Shown: in pieces, positions 49,903 through 59,085 of the stretch
Layout: each line of letters opens with the position of its first letter
Numbering within the stretch: the stretch's first letter is position 1
Assembly (NCBI GenBank): GCA_964565645.1
Contig: CAZMFQ010000006.1
Location: 1 to 64,000, forward strand
Direction: 5' to 3'
Source of the DNA: JAHIQC01 sp964565645
GTDB lineage: Bacteria; Actinomycetota; Coriobacteriia; Anaerosomatales; JAHIQC01
Length of the DNA stretch: 64,000 bases
The notes under the pieces: model-generated
Told to the model about the DNA's origin: nothing
The model's input: the letters and a program-made list of their open reading frames with translations, nothing else
Database searches by the model: none
Position numbers and translations under genes: made by a program

Positions 49903-51474
49903 CTACGACGCTTCCAGCTCGCGCACACGCTCGAGGAACTCGTCGTACCCGGGGTCGCGGACCATGCGCCGCACGCGCGCCCAGCCGGTGGCGAGGAACG
50001 CGACCGGGGCGTACTTGTACTCGACGTGCAGCCTGAGCCACGCACGTAGGCGCTGCATCCCGTGGAACTGCCTCAGCCACGCGCGCTGCCCCCGCTGCAG
50101 GCGGCGGAAGCGCAGGAACGTGCCGCGCAGGGCGGCCGCGACGACCCGGCCGGTGGAGTAGAACCTGCGGTACTCGCGTACCACGCGGCGCTGCATCTCC
50201 TCGGCGGACATCATGCCGGGCCGCAACGCGATGTGCATCCCGTCCAGGAAGTGCAGGTCCGGGATGGCGGTGAACAGCAGCGAGCCGTCGGCCTCGTGTT
50301 CGTGCGTGCGTCTGGTGCCCGGCAGGGGGGTCTCGAACAGGTACTGCAGCGAGGTCACGCAGCGGCGCGCGAACGTGCCGTTCCTGGCTATGGCGGCGCG
50401 CCCGTCGTTCTTGAGCGCGATGAACATGCCGTGCACGAGCAGCCCGCGGCGCCGCATCGCCTTGAGCGCCCGCGCCATCCTCGACGAGTCGACGTCCTTG
50501 CCGACCTCATCGAGGTCCTCATCGCTGGCCGACTCCACGCCGACGCACACGACCGTGATCGTGGCCGCCTTCTTGAGCAGGCCGAGGAACTCCCTGTCCA
50601 GTCTGCCGTCAGGGCGGAACGCGGCGTCCGCCCGCAACTGGATCACGAGCATCCGTGCATAGCCCCGCTCGATGATCGATCGCAGGAAGCGCGTGAACGC
50701 CGGTTTGTTGGCGGCGGCGTTGTCGTCTATGAGGAACGTGGTCGGGTAGCCGCCGTCCTGCGCGGCCATCAGCTCGTCGATGACGTTGTCGTCACTGCGC
50801 TTGACGCACCGCGGGTAGATCTCCACGACCTCACAGAAATCGCAGTGCCAGGGGCATCCGCGCGTTCGCCACACCGATGCCACCGATGCCTCATCGGCGC
50901 TGTGTACGAGCGACCAGTCCACCGCGGGCAGCTCGTCGAGCTCGGCTGCCACAAGCTGCCGCTGCGAAGCGCCCTGCACAAACCCGTCGCCCTCGCGCCG
51001 CAGGAGCCCCGGTACCGCATCGAGAGGTTCCTCGCTTCGCCCTGTCAGTATGCCGAGGAGCATGGGCAGAGCGATCTCGCCCTCGCCCTTGACGACGTAG
51101 TCGGCCCCGATCTGAAACGAGCGGCCCGGATCGCACGTCGACTCGGGTCCACCGAGGACGACGATCGCACCGGGATTCACCGACCGAAGCCGCTCGATGA
51201 GCTCACGAGTACGGGGCAGGGTGCAGGTGATGGTCGAGAAGCCCACCACGGACGCCTCGCGGACCCACTCCCAGTCGACCGATCCGTGTCCGGAGATGTC
51301 CTCGACGTACGCGCGGACCTCATAGCCCGCTTCCCGCACCACGGTGGCGAGCAGGGGGACGCCCCGACCCATCGCCACGTGGGAGTAGATGTTGAGTCCC
51401 GGGGAACCCGCCTCGATCAGCGCGACCCGGGCCTTGGAGTGAAGCGTCACACGAACCACGACCAAGCCGTTCAC
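49903..51474 (-). CDS. B12-binding radical SAM protein
   Basis: 523 residues. The N-terminal cobalamin-binding-like domain (about 15-150) contains VALIEAGSPG, GRGVPLLATVVREAGY and VVLGGPESTCDPG. The radical SAM domain has TRGCPWHCDFCEV, a CxxxCxxC cluster motif (about 208-215), and LIDDNAAANKPAF. The C-terminal 150 residues are basic with a helical pattern (RRVVREYRRFYS). Members modify tetrapyrroles, lipids or natural products; a substrate cannot be told. The start GTG at 51474 is uncertain, with GTG at 51450 possible. No partner gene in a clear operon. Confidence 0.88.
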   Translation of the reverse strand: MNGLVVVRVTLHSKARVALIEAGSPGLNIYSHVAMGRGVPLLATVVREAGYEVRAYVEDISGHGSVDWEWVREASVVGFSTITCTLPRTRELIERLRSVNPGAIVVLGGPESTCDPGRSFQIGADYVVKGEGEIALPMLLGILTGRSEEPLDAVPGLLRREGDGFVQGASQRQLVAAELDELPAVDWSLVHSADEASVASVWRTRGCPWHCDFCEVVEIYPRCVKRSDDNVIDELMAAQDGGYPTTFLIDDNAAANKPAFTRFLRSIIERGYARMLVIQLRADAAFRPDGRLDREFLGLLKKAATITVVCVGVESASDEDLDEVGKDVDSSRMARALKAMRRRGLLVHGMFIALKNDGRAAIARNGTFARRCVTSLQYLFETPLPGTRRTHEHEADGSLLFTAIPDLHFLDGMHIALRPGMMSAEEMQRRVVREYRRFYSTGRVVAAALRGTFLRFRRLQRGQRAWLRQFHGMQRLRAWLRLHVEYKYAPVAFLATGWARVRRMVRDPGYDEFLERVRELEAS

Positions 51475-51513
51475 GTACCCGAGCGGTACGCGGTTCCTCC
51501 TTCATACCCAGAA

Positions 51514-51542
51514 ACGGGCGAGCGCTTCACGCGCCCGCCCGT
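51514..51542 (-). terminator. Terminator of the DUF2089 operon
   Basis: ACGGGCG and CGCCCGT pair around a loop with its own AGCGC/GCGC stem; on the minus strand TTTC follows. It lies 22 bases beyond the stop of the SHOCT-like gene. Confidence 0.65.
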
Positions 51543-51564
51543 CTCCTCCCCACGCACGCGTGCT

Positions 51565-52011
51565 CTACGCGCAGAACACGCGGATGTTGTCGCCCTCGCC
51601 GGAGACCACGTTGACCTCCATCTCACCGAGGTTCTCTATGAGCGCCTCGATGTCCTCGGGCTTGAGGTTGTTGAAGTCGATGGACATGCCGTGCTCGCCC
51701 ATCGAGTCGCTGATCTGGTCCATCGCCTGCGGGGGGATGAGCGAGGTCAGCTTGAGTCCCGCGCGCAGCAGACCGAGCGGCACCTTGACGTCCACGGTGT
51801 CCTTGCCTCCGTAGACCTTCACGTACAGGAACTTCGGGACGGTGCCGGCGGCGGCAGGCCCGGTCGGCCAGTTCGCGGACGGCATGTCGCTTGCGACCAC
51901 GGGCTTCTGCTCGGCGGTCGAGCCGAGGGAATCGAGCAGCAGGTCGGCCTCGTCGGCTGTGATCTTGCCCTCGGCGAGCATGCCGAGGATCCGCTTGCGG
52001 TCTTCACTCAT
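51565..52011 (-). CDS. SHOCT-like domain protein
   Basis: 148 residues. The N-terminal 35 residues (RKRILGMLAEGKITADEADLLLDSL) are the helical SHOCT-like/YvlB-type motif found in regulators with DUF2089. The remainder is beta-rich (KFLYVKVYGGKDTVDVKVPLGLL) and ends NIRVFCA. GAAGGAG precedes the ATG. Third gene of an operon with DUF2089 and a small membrane protein, a set known from Actinobacteria and Firmicutes and thought to act in envelope stress control. Confidence 0.8.
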   Translation of the reverse strand: MSEDRKRILGMLAEGKITADEADLLLDSLGSTAEQKPVVASDMPSANWPTGPAAAGTVPKFLYVKVYGGKDTVDVKVPLGLLRAGLKLTSLIPPQAMDQISDSMGEHGMSIDFNNLKPEDIEALIENLGEMEVNVVSGEGDNIRVFCA

Positions 52012-52026
52012 GGTACTCAGCTCCTT

Positions 52027-52323
52027 CTAGTAGATGTCGACGTCGACCAGTTGGGTCGATCCGTCGATATGGGCGCGGGTGCCGCGGACCGCGGCGAGCA
52101 GCTGCATGGTTCGCAGCAAGAGCAGGGTGTAATGGTGGTAGCGCGCGCCGGCGAGTAGCAGCGCGAAGTCGACCACGAGCGAGACCGTGAGCGCGAACAG
52201 CCCGATGATGAGCAGCAGCGGCCAGACGATCACGAACGGGAACCAGATGCGAAAGCCTTTGGCGCCCGGGCGCATGTCACGGACGCGGACGTCGATGACG
52301 AGGGGCGGCATGATGGCGTTCAT
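52027..52323 (-). CDS. Small membrane protein of the DUF2089 operon
   Basis: 98 residues with two hydrophobic segments close together (FPFVIVWPLLLIIGLFALTV and DFALLLAGARYHHYTLLLL). The start ATG at 52323 overlaps the stop of the DUF2089 gene (ATGA) and has GAGAGG upstream. The C-terminus, GSTQLVDVDIY, is short and soluble. It probably anchors or signals for the partner regulators at the membrane. No named family. Confidence 0.78.
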   Translation of the reverse strand: MNAIMPPLVIDVRVRDMRPGAKGFRIWFPFVIVWPLLLIIGLFALTVSLVVDFALLLAGARYHHYTLLLLRTMQLLAAVRGTRAHIDGSTQLVDVDIY

Positions 52324-52691
52324 CGCTTCAGCCTCTCCGCGGCCTCTTGTGCCGTTATCTCTCCGCGCTCGAGCATGTCGAGCACGTCGTCGCTGGGCTC
52401 GGAGGCCGGCTCGACGTCGATCTGCACGAGCTGCAGTTGGCCGGCGATGCGGTTGAGCCGGTTCTTGATGGTCGGGTAGCTCACCCCGAACGCCTTCTCC
52501 ATGTGCTTGATGGAGCCGTGGCAGCGCACGAACTCGCCCACGAACACCTGGTCCTCGTAGCGCAGTCCGGCCAGCGGAGGCAGTTCGAACTCGCCTTCGA
52601 TCGCGATGCCGCTCCCCTTGAGCCGGACAGCACTGACGACGAACTCTCGCTCGCCGGTCAGGTCGGTCAGGTCGTGCCATTCGTTGGACAT
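52320..52691 (-). CDS. DUF2089-family putative DNA-binding regulator
   Basis: 123 residues. The central part VRCHGSIKHMEKAFGVSYPTI, read as GSIKHMEKAFGVSYPTIKNRL, is a helix-turn-helix, typical of DUF2089. The C-terminal segment ISERG-like (LDMLERGEITAQEAAERLKR) repeats the SHOCT-like helix found in the third gene of the operon. The ATG at 52691 follows GGGAG. Two identical dyads directly upstream (52737-52772) are likely its own operators. Confidence 0.83.
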   Translation of the reverse strand: MSNEWHDLTDLTGEREFVVSAVRLKGSGIAIEGEFELPPLAGLRYEDQVFVGEFVRCHGSIKHMEKAFGVSYPTIKNRLNRIAGQLQLVQIDVEPASEPSDDVLDMLERGEITAQEAAERLKR

Positions 52692-52721
52692 TCTCAACAT
52701 CTCCCTTCGTAGAACATGAAC

Positions 52722-52772
52722 ATAGTCTACCCAGAGATTGAGAAAGTCAATACCAGAATTGAGAAAGTCAAT
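52722..52772 (-). promoter_or_regulatory. Promoter and twin operators of the DUF2089 operon
   Basis: ATTGAGAAAGTCAAT occurs twice (52737-52751 and 52758-52772), with a period of 21 bases. Each copy is itself a dyad (ATTGA-N5-TCAAT). On the minus strand, copy 1 contains the -35 box TTGACT (52750-52745), with GACTAT (52727-52722) 17 bases on. A regulator on the pair would cover the -35 box on one face of the helix. Confidence 0.75.
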
Positions 52773-52898
52773 GTGAGCCGTGGCAACGCAAAGGATCACG
52801 GTACGGAAATGGCGGACCGTACGCTCATGGGGGGGGAAGCGCGGGGAACTCGTCGGCTCGTGCTTCACGCTCAGCGTGGCGAGCCGCCCGCCAGAGGT

Positions 52899-54347
52899 CT
52901 AGCGCTGCGCGAGAGGCACGTACGTCTGCCGGGCCGCGACGCTCTTGTACGCCGGGCGGATGATCTTGCCGCCGTTCGCGAGTTCCTCGAGGCGGTGGGC
53001 GCTCCAGCCGACCACGCGCGAGATCGCGAACAGCGGGGTGTAGAGCTCGGCCGGGATGTCGAGCATCTCGTAGATCAGCCCTGAGTAGAAGTCGACGTTC
53101 GCGCTCACGCCCTTGTACATCCTGCGGTGCGCGGCGATCACGAGCGGGGCGACCTGTTCGACACGCGCGTGCAGCGCGAACTCCTCGGCATACCCCTTCT
53201 CCTGCGCGAGCTTCTCGGCGTACTGCTTGAGGATCGTGGCCCGGGGGTCGGAGACGGAGTAGACCGGGTGGCCCATGCCGTACACGAGTCCGGAACGGTC
53301 GAAGCCCTGCTTGTCGAGGAGGTTGTGCAGGTAATCGGCGATCTGCTCGTCGTCGCCCCAGTCTGCGACGTGGCGCTTGAGGTCATCGAACATCTGGACG
53401 ACCTTGAGGTTCGCTCCGCCGTGGCGCGGGCCCTTGAGCGAGCCGAGCGAGGCGGCGATCGCGGAGTAGGTGTCGGTGCCCGTCGACGAGACCACGTGCG
53501 TCGTGAACGAGGAGTTGTTGCCGCCGCCGTGTTCCGCATGCAGCACGAGGGTCATGTCGAGCACGAGCGCCTCGAGTTCGGTGAACTTGCTGTTGGGCCT
53601 GAGCATGTGCAGGAAGTTCTCCGCGGTCGAGTAGCCCGCCACCGGCCGGTGGATCACGAGGCTCTTGCCGTGGTACTCGTCGAGGTACGCCTGGTACGCG
53701 TAGACCGCGAGCATCGGGAACTTGGCGATCAGGTGGAGGCTCTGCCGCAGCACGTTGTAGGTGGAGGTGTCGTCGGGCTGCTTGTCGAGGGTGTAGAGCG
53801 CGAGCACGCCGCGCGAGAGCGCGTTCATGATGTCGCGGCTCGGCATCGACAGGATAGCGTCATAGATGAACTGGCGCGGCATCTTGCGCATCGCCGAGAG
53901 GTACTCGTCGAACATCTCGAGCTCGGAGGCGTCAGGCAGTGCGCCAAAGAGCAGCAGGTACGCGGTCTCCTCGAAGCCGTGATGCCCGTCAGCGACGAAG
54001 CCGTCCACGAGTTCGGCGATCTCTATACCGCGGTAGAAGAGCAGTCCGGGTGCCGGGACGAGCTTGTCGCCCTCGCACGTGGTGCCCACCACGTCGCCGA
54101 TCTGGGTCAGTCCGGCCAGCACGCCCTTGCCGGTCTGGTCGCGCAGTCCGCGCTTCACGTCGTACTCCGGGTACAGCTTGGGGTCGACGTTGCCGCTGGC
54201 CTTGGCCAGGTCGCTCCAGTCCTGCAACGCGGCATTGCGCTCCGCGGCTGTGTGCTTGGGTCGGCTGTTTTCGCTCGGCGTCAGGGGAACACCACATCCT
54301 TCGTCGAGGCGCCGCAACGGGCGCTGGAGAACAAAGCTTGTCTGCAT
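52899..54347 (-). CDS. gltA: Citrate synthase
   Basis: 482 residues, condensing oxaloacetate with acetyl-CoA. VLHAEHGGGNNSSF holds one active-site His, GPRHGGAN the next, and YGMGHPVYSVSDPRA the third His with its partner; YRGIEIAELVDG is the conserved N-terminal motif. The protein is some 50-100 residues longer than short type-II synthases and belongs to the long actinobacterial/Firmicutes type with an N-terminal extension. The ATG at 54347 has a weak site (GGGT). No other TCA-cycle gene is near. A methylcitrate activity cannot be excluded. Confidence 0.93.
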   Translation of the reverse strand: MQTSFVLQRPLRRLDEGCGVPLTPSENSRPKHTAAERNAALQDWSDLAKASGNVDPKLYPEYDVKRGLRDQTGKGVLAGLTQIGDVVGTTCEGDKLVPAPGLLFYRGIEIAELVDGFVADGHHGFEETAYLLLFGALPDASELEMFDEYLSAMRKMPRQFIYDAILSMPSRDIMNALSRGVLALYTLDKQPDDTSTYNVLRQSLHLIAKFPMLAVYAYQAYLDEYHGKSLVIHRPVAGYSTAENFLHMLRPNSKFTELEALVLDMTLVLHAEHGGGNNSSFTTHVVSSTGTDTYSAIAASLGSLKGPRHGGANLKVVQMFDDLKRHVADWGDDEQIADYLHNLLDKQGFDRSGLVYGMGHPVYSVSDPRATILKQYAEKLAQEKGYAEEFALHARVEQVAPLVIAAHRRMYKGVSANVDFYSGLIYEMLDIPAELYTPLFAISRVVGWSAHRLEELANGGKIIRPAYKSVAARQTYVPLAQR

Positions 54348-54455
54348 AGGGTACCCGATGAGCGCATCTCGCGCCTCTTGGGGAGTTCGACGAAGCCCGA
54401 AGCGGGTAGGTTCATATCAGAGGTTCGACCGCTCCACACCTACGAGGTGATCACG

Positions 54456-54641
54456 ATGGCTGAGAAGACACACTGGCCGTTCTCCGGCGATGAGAACGCG
54501 CGCGAAGCGTGGAACGCAGGGCGTTCACATGAGGCCGAGCGGGCACGTCTCGCGGAGCAGGCCATGATCAGGCAGCGCATGCGGCACGACCGTCTCATCG
54601 TGGGCGGCCGGGCGCACACCAAGAAGCGCGGCCTGAGCTGA
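54456..54641 (+). CDS. Small basic protein, unknown
   Basis: 61 residues, rich in Arg, Ala, Glu and His (MAEKTHWPFSGDENAREAW at the start, then a charged helix ending HTKKRGLS). The ATG at 54456 has GAGGTG six bases upstream. Divergent from citrate synthase. It may bind nucleic acid, but no motif supports this. It is too short for many gene finders; the good ribosome site and biased codons argue that it is real. Confidence 0.55.
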   Translation: MAEKTHWPFSGDENAREAWNAGRSHEAERARLAEQAMIRQRMRHDRLIVGGRAHTKKRGLS

Positions 54642-54734
54642 GGTCACGCGCCGCGCGACTTCTGGGGCCGACCTGAACCGCAAGGGCCGTCCTTGCGTCC
54701 TATGGATGTACTCACGACACAAGGAGGAACAGCC

Positions 54735-55178
54735 ATGCGCACACGGATAGCCCTGACATCTCTCGCGATCGTTCTCGCGGTCGCGGCGGTGGGTTGCGGC
54801 CAGAGTGAGAACTCGTCGACCGGCCCGGAGCCGGAGCCCGTCCCGACGGAATCGCCTGCCACGGGGTCACGCCTTGCCTCGGGGTTCTATGAGCTGGCGG
54901 ACGGTACCTCACAGGCGATCGGCACGCTTGAGTATCGTGATCTCGAGGGCGGCTTCTGGGCGGTGGTCGGAGGCACTGCCGCCGAGGGCAACGAAGGCAC
55001 TGTGCTCGCGGTGATCGCCAACGCCGACACGTTCCTGGACGAACTCAAGGCGCTGGACGGGACCACCGTGAGCGTGACGGGAACGGTTCTCGAGGGCGCT
55101 TCGATCCATCAGGCCGGGCCCGAGATCGAAGCCACCGCGATCGAGGCGGTCAACGACACGCCGGGGCCTGCGGAGTAG
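54735..55178 (+). CDS. Small lipoprotein, unknown
   Basis: 147 residues. Lipobox LAVAAVGC with the modified Cys near residue 21, then a Ser/Pro/Glu-rich linker and a small beta-rich domain (SGFYELADGTSQAIGTLEY to ATAIEAVNDTP). The domain has an OB-fold-like pattern (DGTTVSVTGTVLEGASI). AGGAGGAA precedes the ATG at 54735. Anchored on the outer face of the membrane. Function not known. Confidence 0.72.
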   Translation: MRTRIALTSLAIVLAVAAVGCGQSENSSTGPEPEPVPTESPATGSRLASGFYELADGTSQAIGTLEYRDLEGGFWAVVGGTAAEGNEGTVLAVIANADTFLDELKALDGTTVSVTGTVLEGASIHQAGPEIEATAIEAVNDTPGPAE

Positions 55179-55205
55179 CGTCGGCCCCCCGTCATGGGAG
55201 TGCGC

Positions 55206-55973
55206 ATGAACCCAACGCTTGACCTGCTCGAGCGTCGCACGTCGACGCGCACGTACTCGCCGCGTCCGATATCCGCCGAGGAGCGGGGGGCCATTCTGCA
55301 CGCGACGTTCCGGGCGCCCACGGCGGGCAACCTGATGCTCTACTCGATCCTCGAGGTGAACGATCAGGCGATCAAGGACCGGCTCGCCGTGACCTGCGAC
55401 GACCAGCCCTTCATCGCCAAGGCGCCGTGGGTCCTCGTGTTCCTGGCCGACATGCAGAAATGGATCGATCTGTTCCGCTTCTCCCGCGTCGGCGGCCTCG
55501 ACGGGGTCGAGCACCGGGCCGTTCCGGGCCTCGGAGACCTGCTGCTCGCCTGTTCGGATGCGCTGATAGCCGCGCAGAACGCCGTCATCGCCGCCGAGGC
55601 GCTCGGCATAGGGTCGTGCTACATCGGCGACATCCTGGAGCAGGGCGAGACGCATGCGCAGCTCCTCGGCCTGCCGCAGCACACGCTGCCGATCGCGATG
55701 CTGTGTCTCGGGTACCCGCTCGCCGAGCGCCCTCCGGTGCCGCACTACGAGCGTCACATGGTCCACGAGGACACCTACCGGCGTCTGAGCGCGGACGAAC
55801 TGGCGCAGGTCAGCGAGGACCTCGCGCAGATGCACGCTCCCCACGGGTTCGGCGAGGGGACGGCCAACATCGGGCAGCAGGTCTACCGGCGCAAGTTCAC
55901 CTCGGAGTACATGTGTGAGATGAACCGCTCCGTCGAGTGGTGGCTGCAGCGGTGGTCGAGCGCCGAGGAGTGA
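55206..55973 (+). CDS. Nitroreductase-family FMN protein
   Basis: 255 residues. LLERRTSTRTYSPRPIS is the FMN-binding start (RRSxRxY), RAPTAGNLMLYSILEV the second motif, and ALIAAQNAVIAAEALGIGSCYIGDI the cofactor region, then LPIAMLCLGYPLAERP. The long C-terminal part (about 190-255) with EYMCEMNRSVEWWL is as in larger NAD(P)H:FMN nitroreductases. GGGAG precedes the ATG at 55206, better than the ATG at 55194. Substrate (quinone, nitro compound or flavin) unknown. Confidence 0.9.
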   Translation: MNPTLDLLERRTSTRTYSPRPISAEERGAILHATFRAPTAGNLMLYSILEVNDQAIKDRLAVTCDDQPFIAKAPWVLVFLADMQKWIDLFRFSRVGGLDGVEHRAVPGLGDLLLACSDALIAAQNAVIAAEALGIGSCYIGDILEQGETHAQLLGLPQHTLPIAMLCLGYPLAERPPVPHYERHMVHEDTYRRLSADELAQVSEDLAQMHAPHGFGEGTANIGQQVYRRKFTSEYMCEMNRSVEWWLQRWSSAEE

Positions 55974-55999
55974 GCCCCTCCACGCCCCCCGCTGCCGGC

Positions 56000-56027
56000 T
56001 TCGACCGGGAGTCGGCGGGTATATACT
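56000..56027 (+). promoter_or_regulatory. Promoter of the CheB-CheR-PAS operon
   Basis: TTCGAC (56000-56005), 16 bases, TATACT (56022-56027). It gives a leader of about 75 bases to the ATG at 56110. Confidence 0.55.
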
Positions 56028-56109
56028 GACTCTCGCGTGATCGTCCGCCGCGTTCGGGGGCGTTGCCGGGGTCCGCATCGTGGGCCGCTCACGATCGCAT
56101 CGGGGAGTG

Positions 56110-59085
56110 ATGAGCGCCAAGCGCATACGCGAGGTTGCCAAGGAGTCGGGCGACGACGTCCTCGACCCCGAACCTGTCTTCCCTATCGTGGGCGTCGGCG
56201 CGTCCGCCGGCGGCCTGGCGGCCTTCGAGGAGTTCCTGGAGGGGATGCCGGCCGACACCGATCCCGGCATGGCGTTCGTGCTCATCCAGCACCTGGCGCC
56301 GGACCACAAGAGCCTGCTCGCCGAACTCGTCAGGCGCTATACGCGCATGGAGGTCTTCGAGGTCGAAGACGGCCATGTCGTCCGACCGAACTGCGCCTAC
56401 ATCATTCCGCCCAATTCTCAGATGGTCATCGAACACGGGCGGCTGCGATTGAGCGAGCCGGAGCAGCCGAGAGGGCTGCGACTGCCCATCGACGTCTTCT
56501 TCAGGTCACTGGCCGAGGAGTACGCCCAGAAGGCGATAGCGGTGGTGCTCTCGGGCTCCGGCCGCGACGGCACGCTGGGCGCAAGGGCGGTCAAGGCCGC
56601 CGGCGGCCTGGTAATGGCACAAAGTCCGGACACCGCCGGCTTCGACGGCATGCCCGCGAGCGTCATAGAAGCGGGTCTGGCCGACTACATCCTGCCTCCG
56701 CGGGAGATGGCGACGCGCCTGATGGAGTACGTCTCCGCGGCCAACGTGACCATGCCAGACGCGGAGGCCGTGGTCGAGATGCCGGAGGATGAGATCCTGC
56801 AGGCCCTGTCGCTCCTGCGGGGGCGCACGGGACACGACTTCTCGCAGTACAAACGATCGACCGTCATCCGTCGGATCCAGCGGCGGATGGCCGTGCAGCG
56901 GATCGAGCATCTCGACGAGTACGTGCAGTATCTCCGTAGCGATGACGCGGAGATCGAGATGCTCTTCCGGGACCTTCTGATCGGGGTCACGAGTCTCTTC
57001 AGGGATCAGGAGGCCTTCGGTGTCCTTGAGAGCGAGGCGATCGGGCCCCTCCTGGCGCGCAAGTCCCCCGGGGACACCGTGCGTGTCTGGGTACCCGGCT
57101 GTTCGACCGGAGAAGAGGCATACTCCATCGCCATCCTGATCCAGGAGGCGATGGAGCGGCAGAAACTCGGGTTCGAAGTGAAGATCTTCGCGACCGACAT
57201 CGACGACGTGGCCATCGCGCACGCACGCACCGGGATGTTCGATCTCGCGGGGATGAACGATATCGGCACGGAACGCATGTCCCGCTTCTTCACCGAGGCG
57301 TCGGACGGCCGCTCCATGCGCATACACAAGAGTATTCGCGACATGCTCCTGTTCTCGGAGCAGGACGTGATCAAGGACCCTCCGTTCTCGCATGTGGATC
57401 TCATCAGCTGTCGCAACCTCATGATCTATCTGGGCGCACCCCTGCAGGCGCGGCTCATCCCGATGTTCGCCTACGCCATCGATCCCGGCGGATACCTGTT
57501 CCTGGGCACGTCCGAGACGGTCGGCGCCTTCGGGGACCTCTTCACCGTCGTCGATCGCAAGGCAAAGCTCTATCAGCGGGCGACGAGCCCCTCTGACGTG
57601 CGGCGCACCGCGTACGTCAGCCCTTCCCCCATCCCGATCAGACCCGTGGCCCACCGGAGCAGGAGTGCGAACATGTCCGATGTCGACGTTCCCCGCGACC
57701 TCGCGGAGAAGCTGCTGCTGTCCCGCTATGCCCCCGCGAGCGTTCTCGTGAACGACCGCGATGAGATCCTCTACGTGCACGGACGTACGGGAGCGTATCT
57801 CGAGCCCGCGCCCGGCGACGCCGAGATGAACATCCTGCGGATGGCGCGAGAAGGGCTGCGCCGCGATCTGACGATCGCGCTGCGCAAGGCCGCGAACTCG
57901 TTGGACCCGATACAGGTCCGGAACCTGCCGGTCACGTTCAACGGCGACACCTACTACGTCGACATGACCGTCCAGGCGGCCGGTCGGCCTGAGGCCGGAT
58001 CGCCCAGGAACTACCTCGTCGTCTTCGAGGAGGCCAGAAGGGCTCCCGCGTCCGAGGCGTGCGCGGACACCCCCGGCACTGATGTGGTTGCCCCGAAGGA
58101 TGAGCCGGAGCAGGTCGGAAGGCTCAGGCGCGAACTCGTGGCGAAAGAGGAGTACCTGCAGGCGACACTCCAGGAGATGGAGACGGCGAACGAGGAACTG
58201 AAGTCAACCAACGAGGAGCTGCAGTCGGTCAACGAGGAACTGCAGTCCACGAATGAGGAGCTTGAGACCTCGAAGGAGGAACTGCAGTCGGTCAACGAGG
58301 AGCTTGCCACGGTGAACAGCGAGCTCCAGCAGAAGGTGACCGATCTTTCGCAGGTCAACAACGACATGAACAACCTGCTCGCCGGGACGGGGGTCGGCAC
58401 GGTCTTCGTCGACCTCGATGCGAACATCATGCGGTTCACGCCCGCTGCGACCAAGGTGATCAACCTGATCCCGACCGATGTGGGTCGCCCTGTGGCGCAC
58501 ATCGTATCCAATCTCATCGGCCATGACGGGCTTGCCGGAGACGTCCGTGCGGTGCTCGACACGCTCGAGTCACGCGAGGCGGAGGTCCAGGCGGCCGACG
58601 GAGCGTGGTACCTGCTTCGGATACGCCCGTACCGCACGCTCGAGAACGTGATCGAGGGAGCGACCATCACGTTCACCGATATCTCCGAGGTCAAAGCTGC
58701 CCGACAGGCGCTCAGCGACTCGGAATCCGCCCGAAGGCTCGCGGTGGTCGTGCGTGACTCCAGCGATTCGATCATCGTCGTGGGGACGGACGGCCACGTG
58801 CTCGCGTGGAATCCGGGCGCCACCGAGCTGTATGGCTGGTCGGAGGATGAGGCGCTTGGGCTTTCCATCCAAGATCTTGTTCCGCCGGAGTCCGCGGATG
58901 AGCTGTTCAGCGAGCTTCGTGCGATGGCTGACGGACATGTCTTGACCGCGCGGGTGATGCCCCGGGTGACCAAGGACGGCTCGCGGGTCGACGTGATGGT
59001 CATCTCCGCCCTGCTCGTGGACGCCGATGGCGAGCCGTACGCTCTCTCTCTGACCGAGAGGAGAGACGTCTTCGATGAGGGATGA
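56110..59085 (+). CDS. CheB-CheR-coiled coil-PAS fusion protein
   Basis: 991 residues. The CheB methylesterase domain (about 25-210) has the nucleophile in GVGASAGG, then IQHLAPDH and SGSGRDGT, the Ser-His-Asp set. The CheR domain (about 225-480) has SLFRDQEAFGVLE, the SAM motif VPGCSTGEEAYSIA and HVDLISCRNLMIYL. A region of repeating ELxSxNEEL heptads (about 690-750) forms a coiled coil. Two PAS domains lie at about 765-870 and 880-985. Such fusions are common in environmental bacteria as signalling hubs, usually with a histidine kinase and not in chemotaxis proper. No che genes, receptors or flagellar genes appear here. The kinase gene overlaps its end by 11 bases. Confidence 0.92.
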   Translation: MSAKRIREVAKESGDDVLDPEPVFPIVGVGASAGGLAAFEEFLEGMPADTDPGMAFVLIQHLAPDHKSLLAELVRRYTRMEVFEVEDGHVVRPNCAYIIPPNSQMVIEHGRLRLSEPEQPRGLRLPIDVFFRSLAEEYAQKAIAVVLSGSGRDGTLGARAVKAAGGLVMAQSPDTAGFDGMPASVIEAGLADYILPPREMATRLMEYVSAANVTMPDAEAVVEMPEDEILQALSLLRGRTGHDFSQYKRSTVIRRIQRRMAVQRIEHLDEYVQYLRSDDAEIEMLFRDLLIGVTSLFRDQEAFGVLESEAIGPLLARKSPGDTVRVWVPGCSTGEEAYSIAILIQEAMERQKLGFEVKIFATDIDDVAIAHARTGMFDLAGMNDIGTERMSRFFTEASDGRSMRIHKSIRDMLLFSEQDVIKDPPFSHVDLISCRNLMIYLGAPLQARLIPMFAYAIDPGGYLFLGTSETVGAFGDLFTVVDRKAKLYQRATSPSDVRRTAYVSPSPIPIRPVAHRSRSANMSDVDVPRDLAEKLLLSRYAPASVLVNDRDEILYVHGRTGAYLEPAPGDAEMNILRMAREGLRRDLTIALRKAANSLDPIQVRNLPVTFNGDTYYVDMTVQAAGRPEAGSPRNYLVVFEEARRAPASEACADTPGTDVVAPKDEPEQVGRLRRELVAKEEYLQATLQEMETANEELKSTNEELQSVNEELQSTNEELETSKEELQSVNEELATVNSELQQKVTDLSQVNNDMNNLLAGTGVGTVFVDLDANIMRFTPAATKVINLIPTDVGRPVAHIVSNLIGHDGLAGDVRAVLDTLESREAEVQAADGAWYLLRIRPYRTLENVIEGATITFTDISEVKAARQALSDSESARRLAVVVRDSSDSIIVVGTDGHVLAWNPGATELYGWSEDEALGLSIQDLVPPESADELFSELRAMADGHVLTARVMPRVTKDGSRVDVMVISALLVDADGEPYALSLTERRDVFDEG

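Noticed and set aside
50062..52158. Plus-strand open frame of 698 codons
   Set aside because: Antisense to the radical SAM and SHOCT-like genes; composition of a shadow frame and no ribosome site.
53127..54641. Long plus-strand open frame of 504 codons over citrate synthase
   Set aside because: It is antisense to a clear citrate synthase and low in hydrophobic order; GC-rich codon bias keeps the opposite frame open. Only its last 61 codons (54456-54641), past the citrate synthase start, are kept as a separate small gene.
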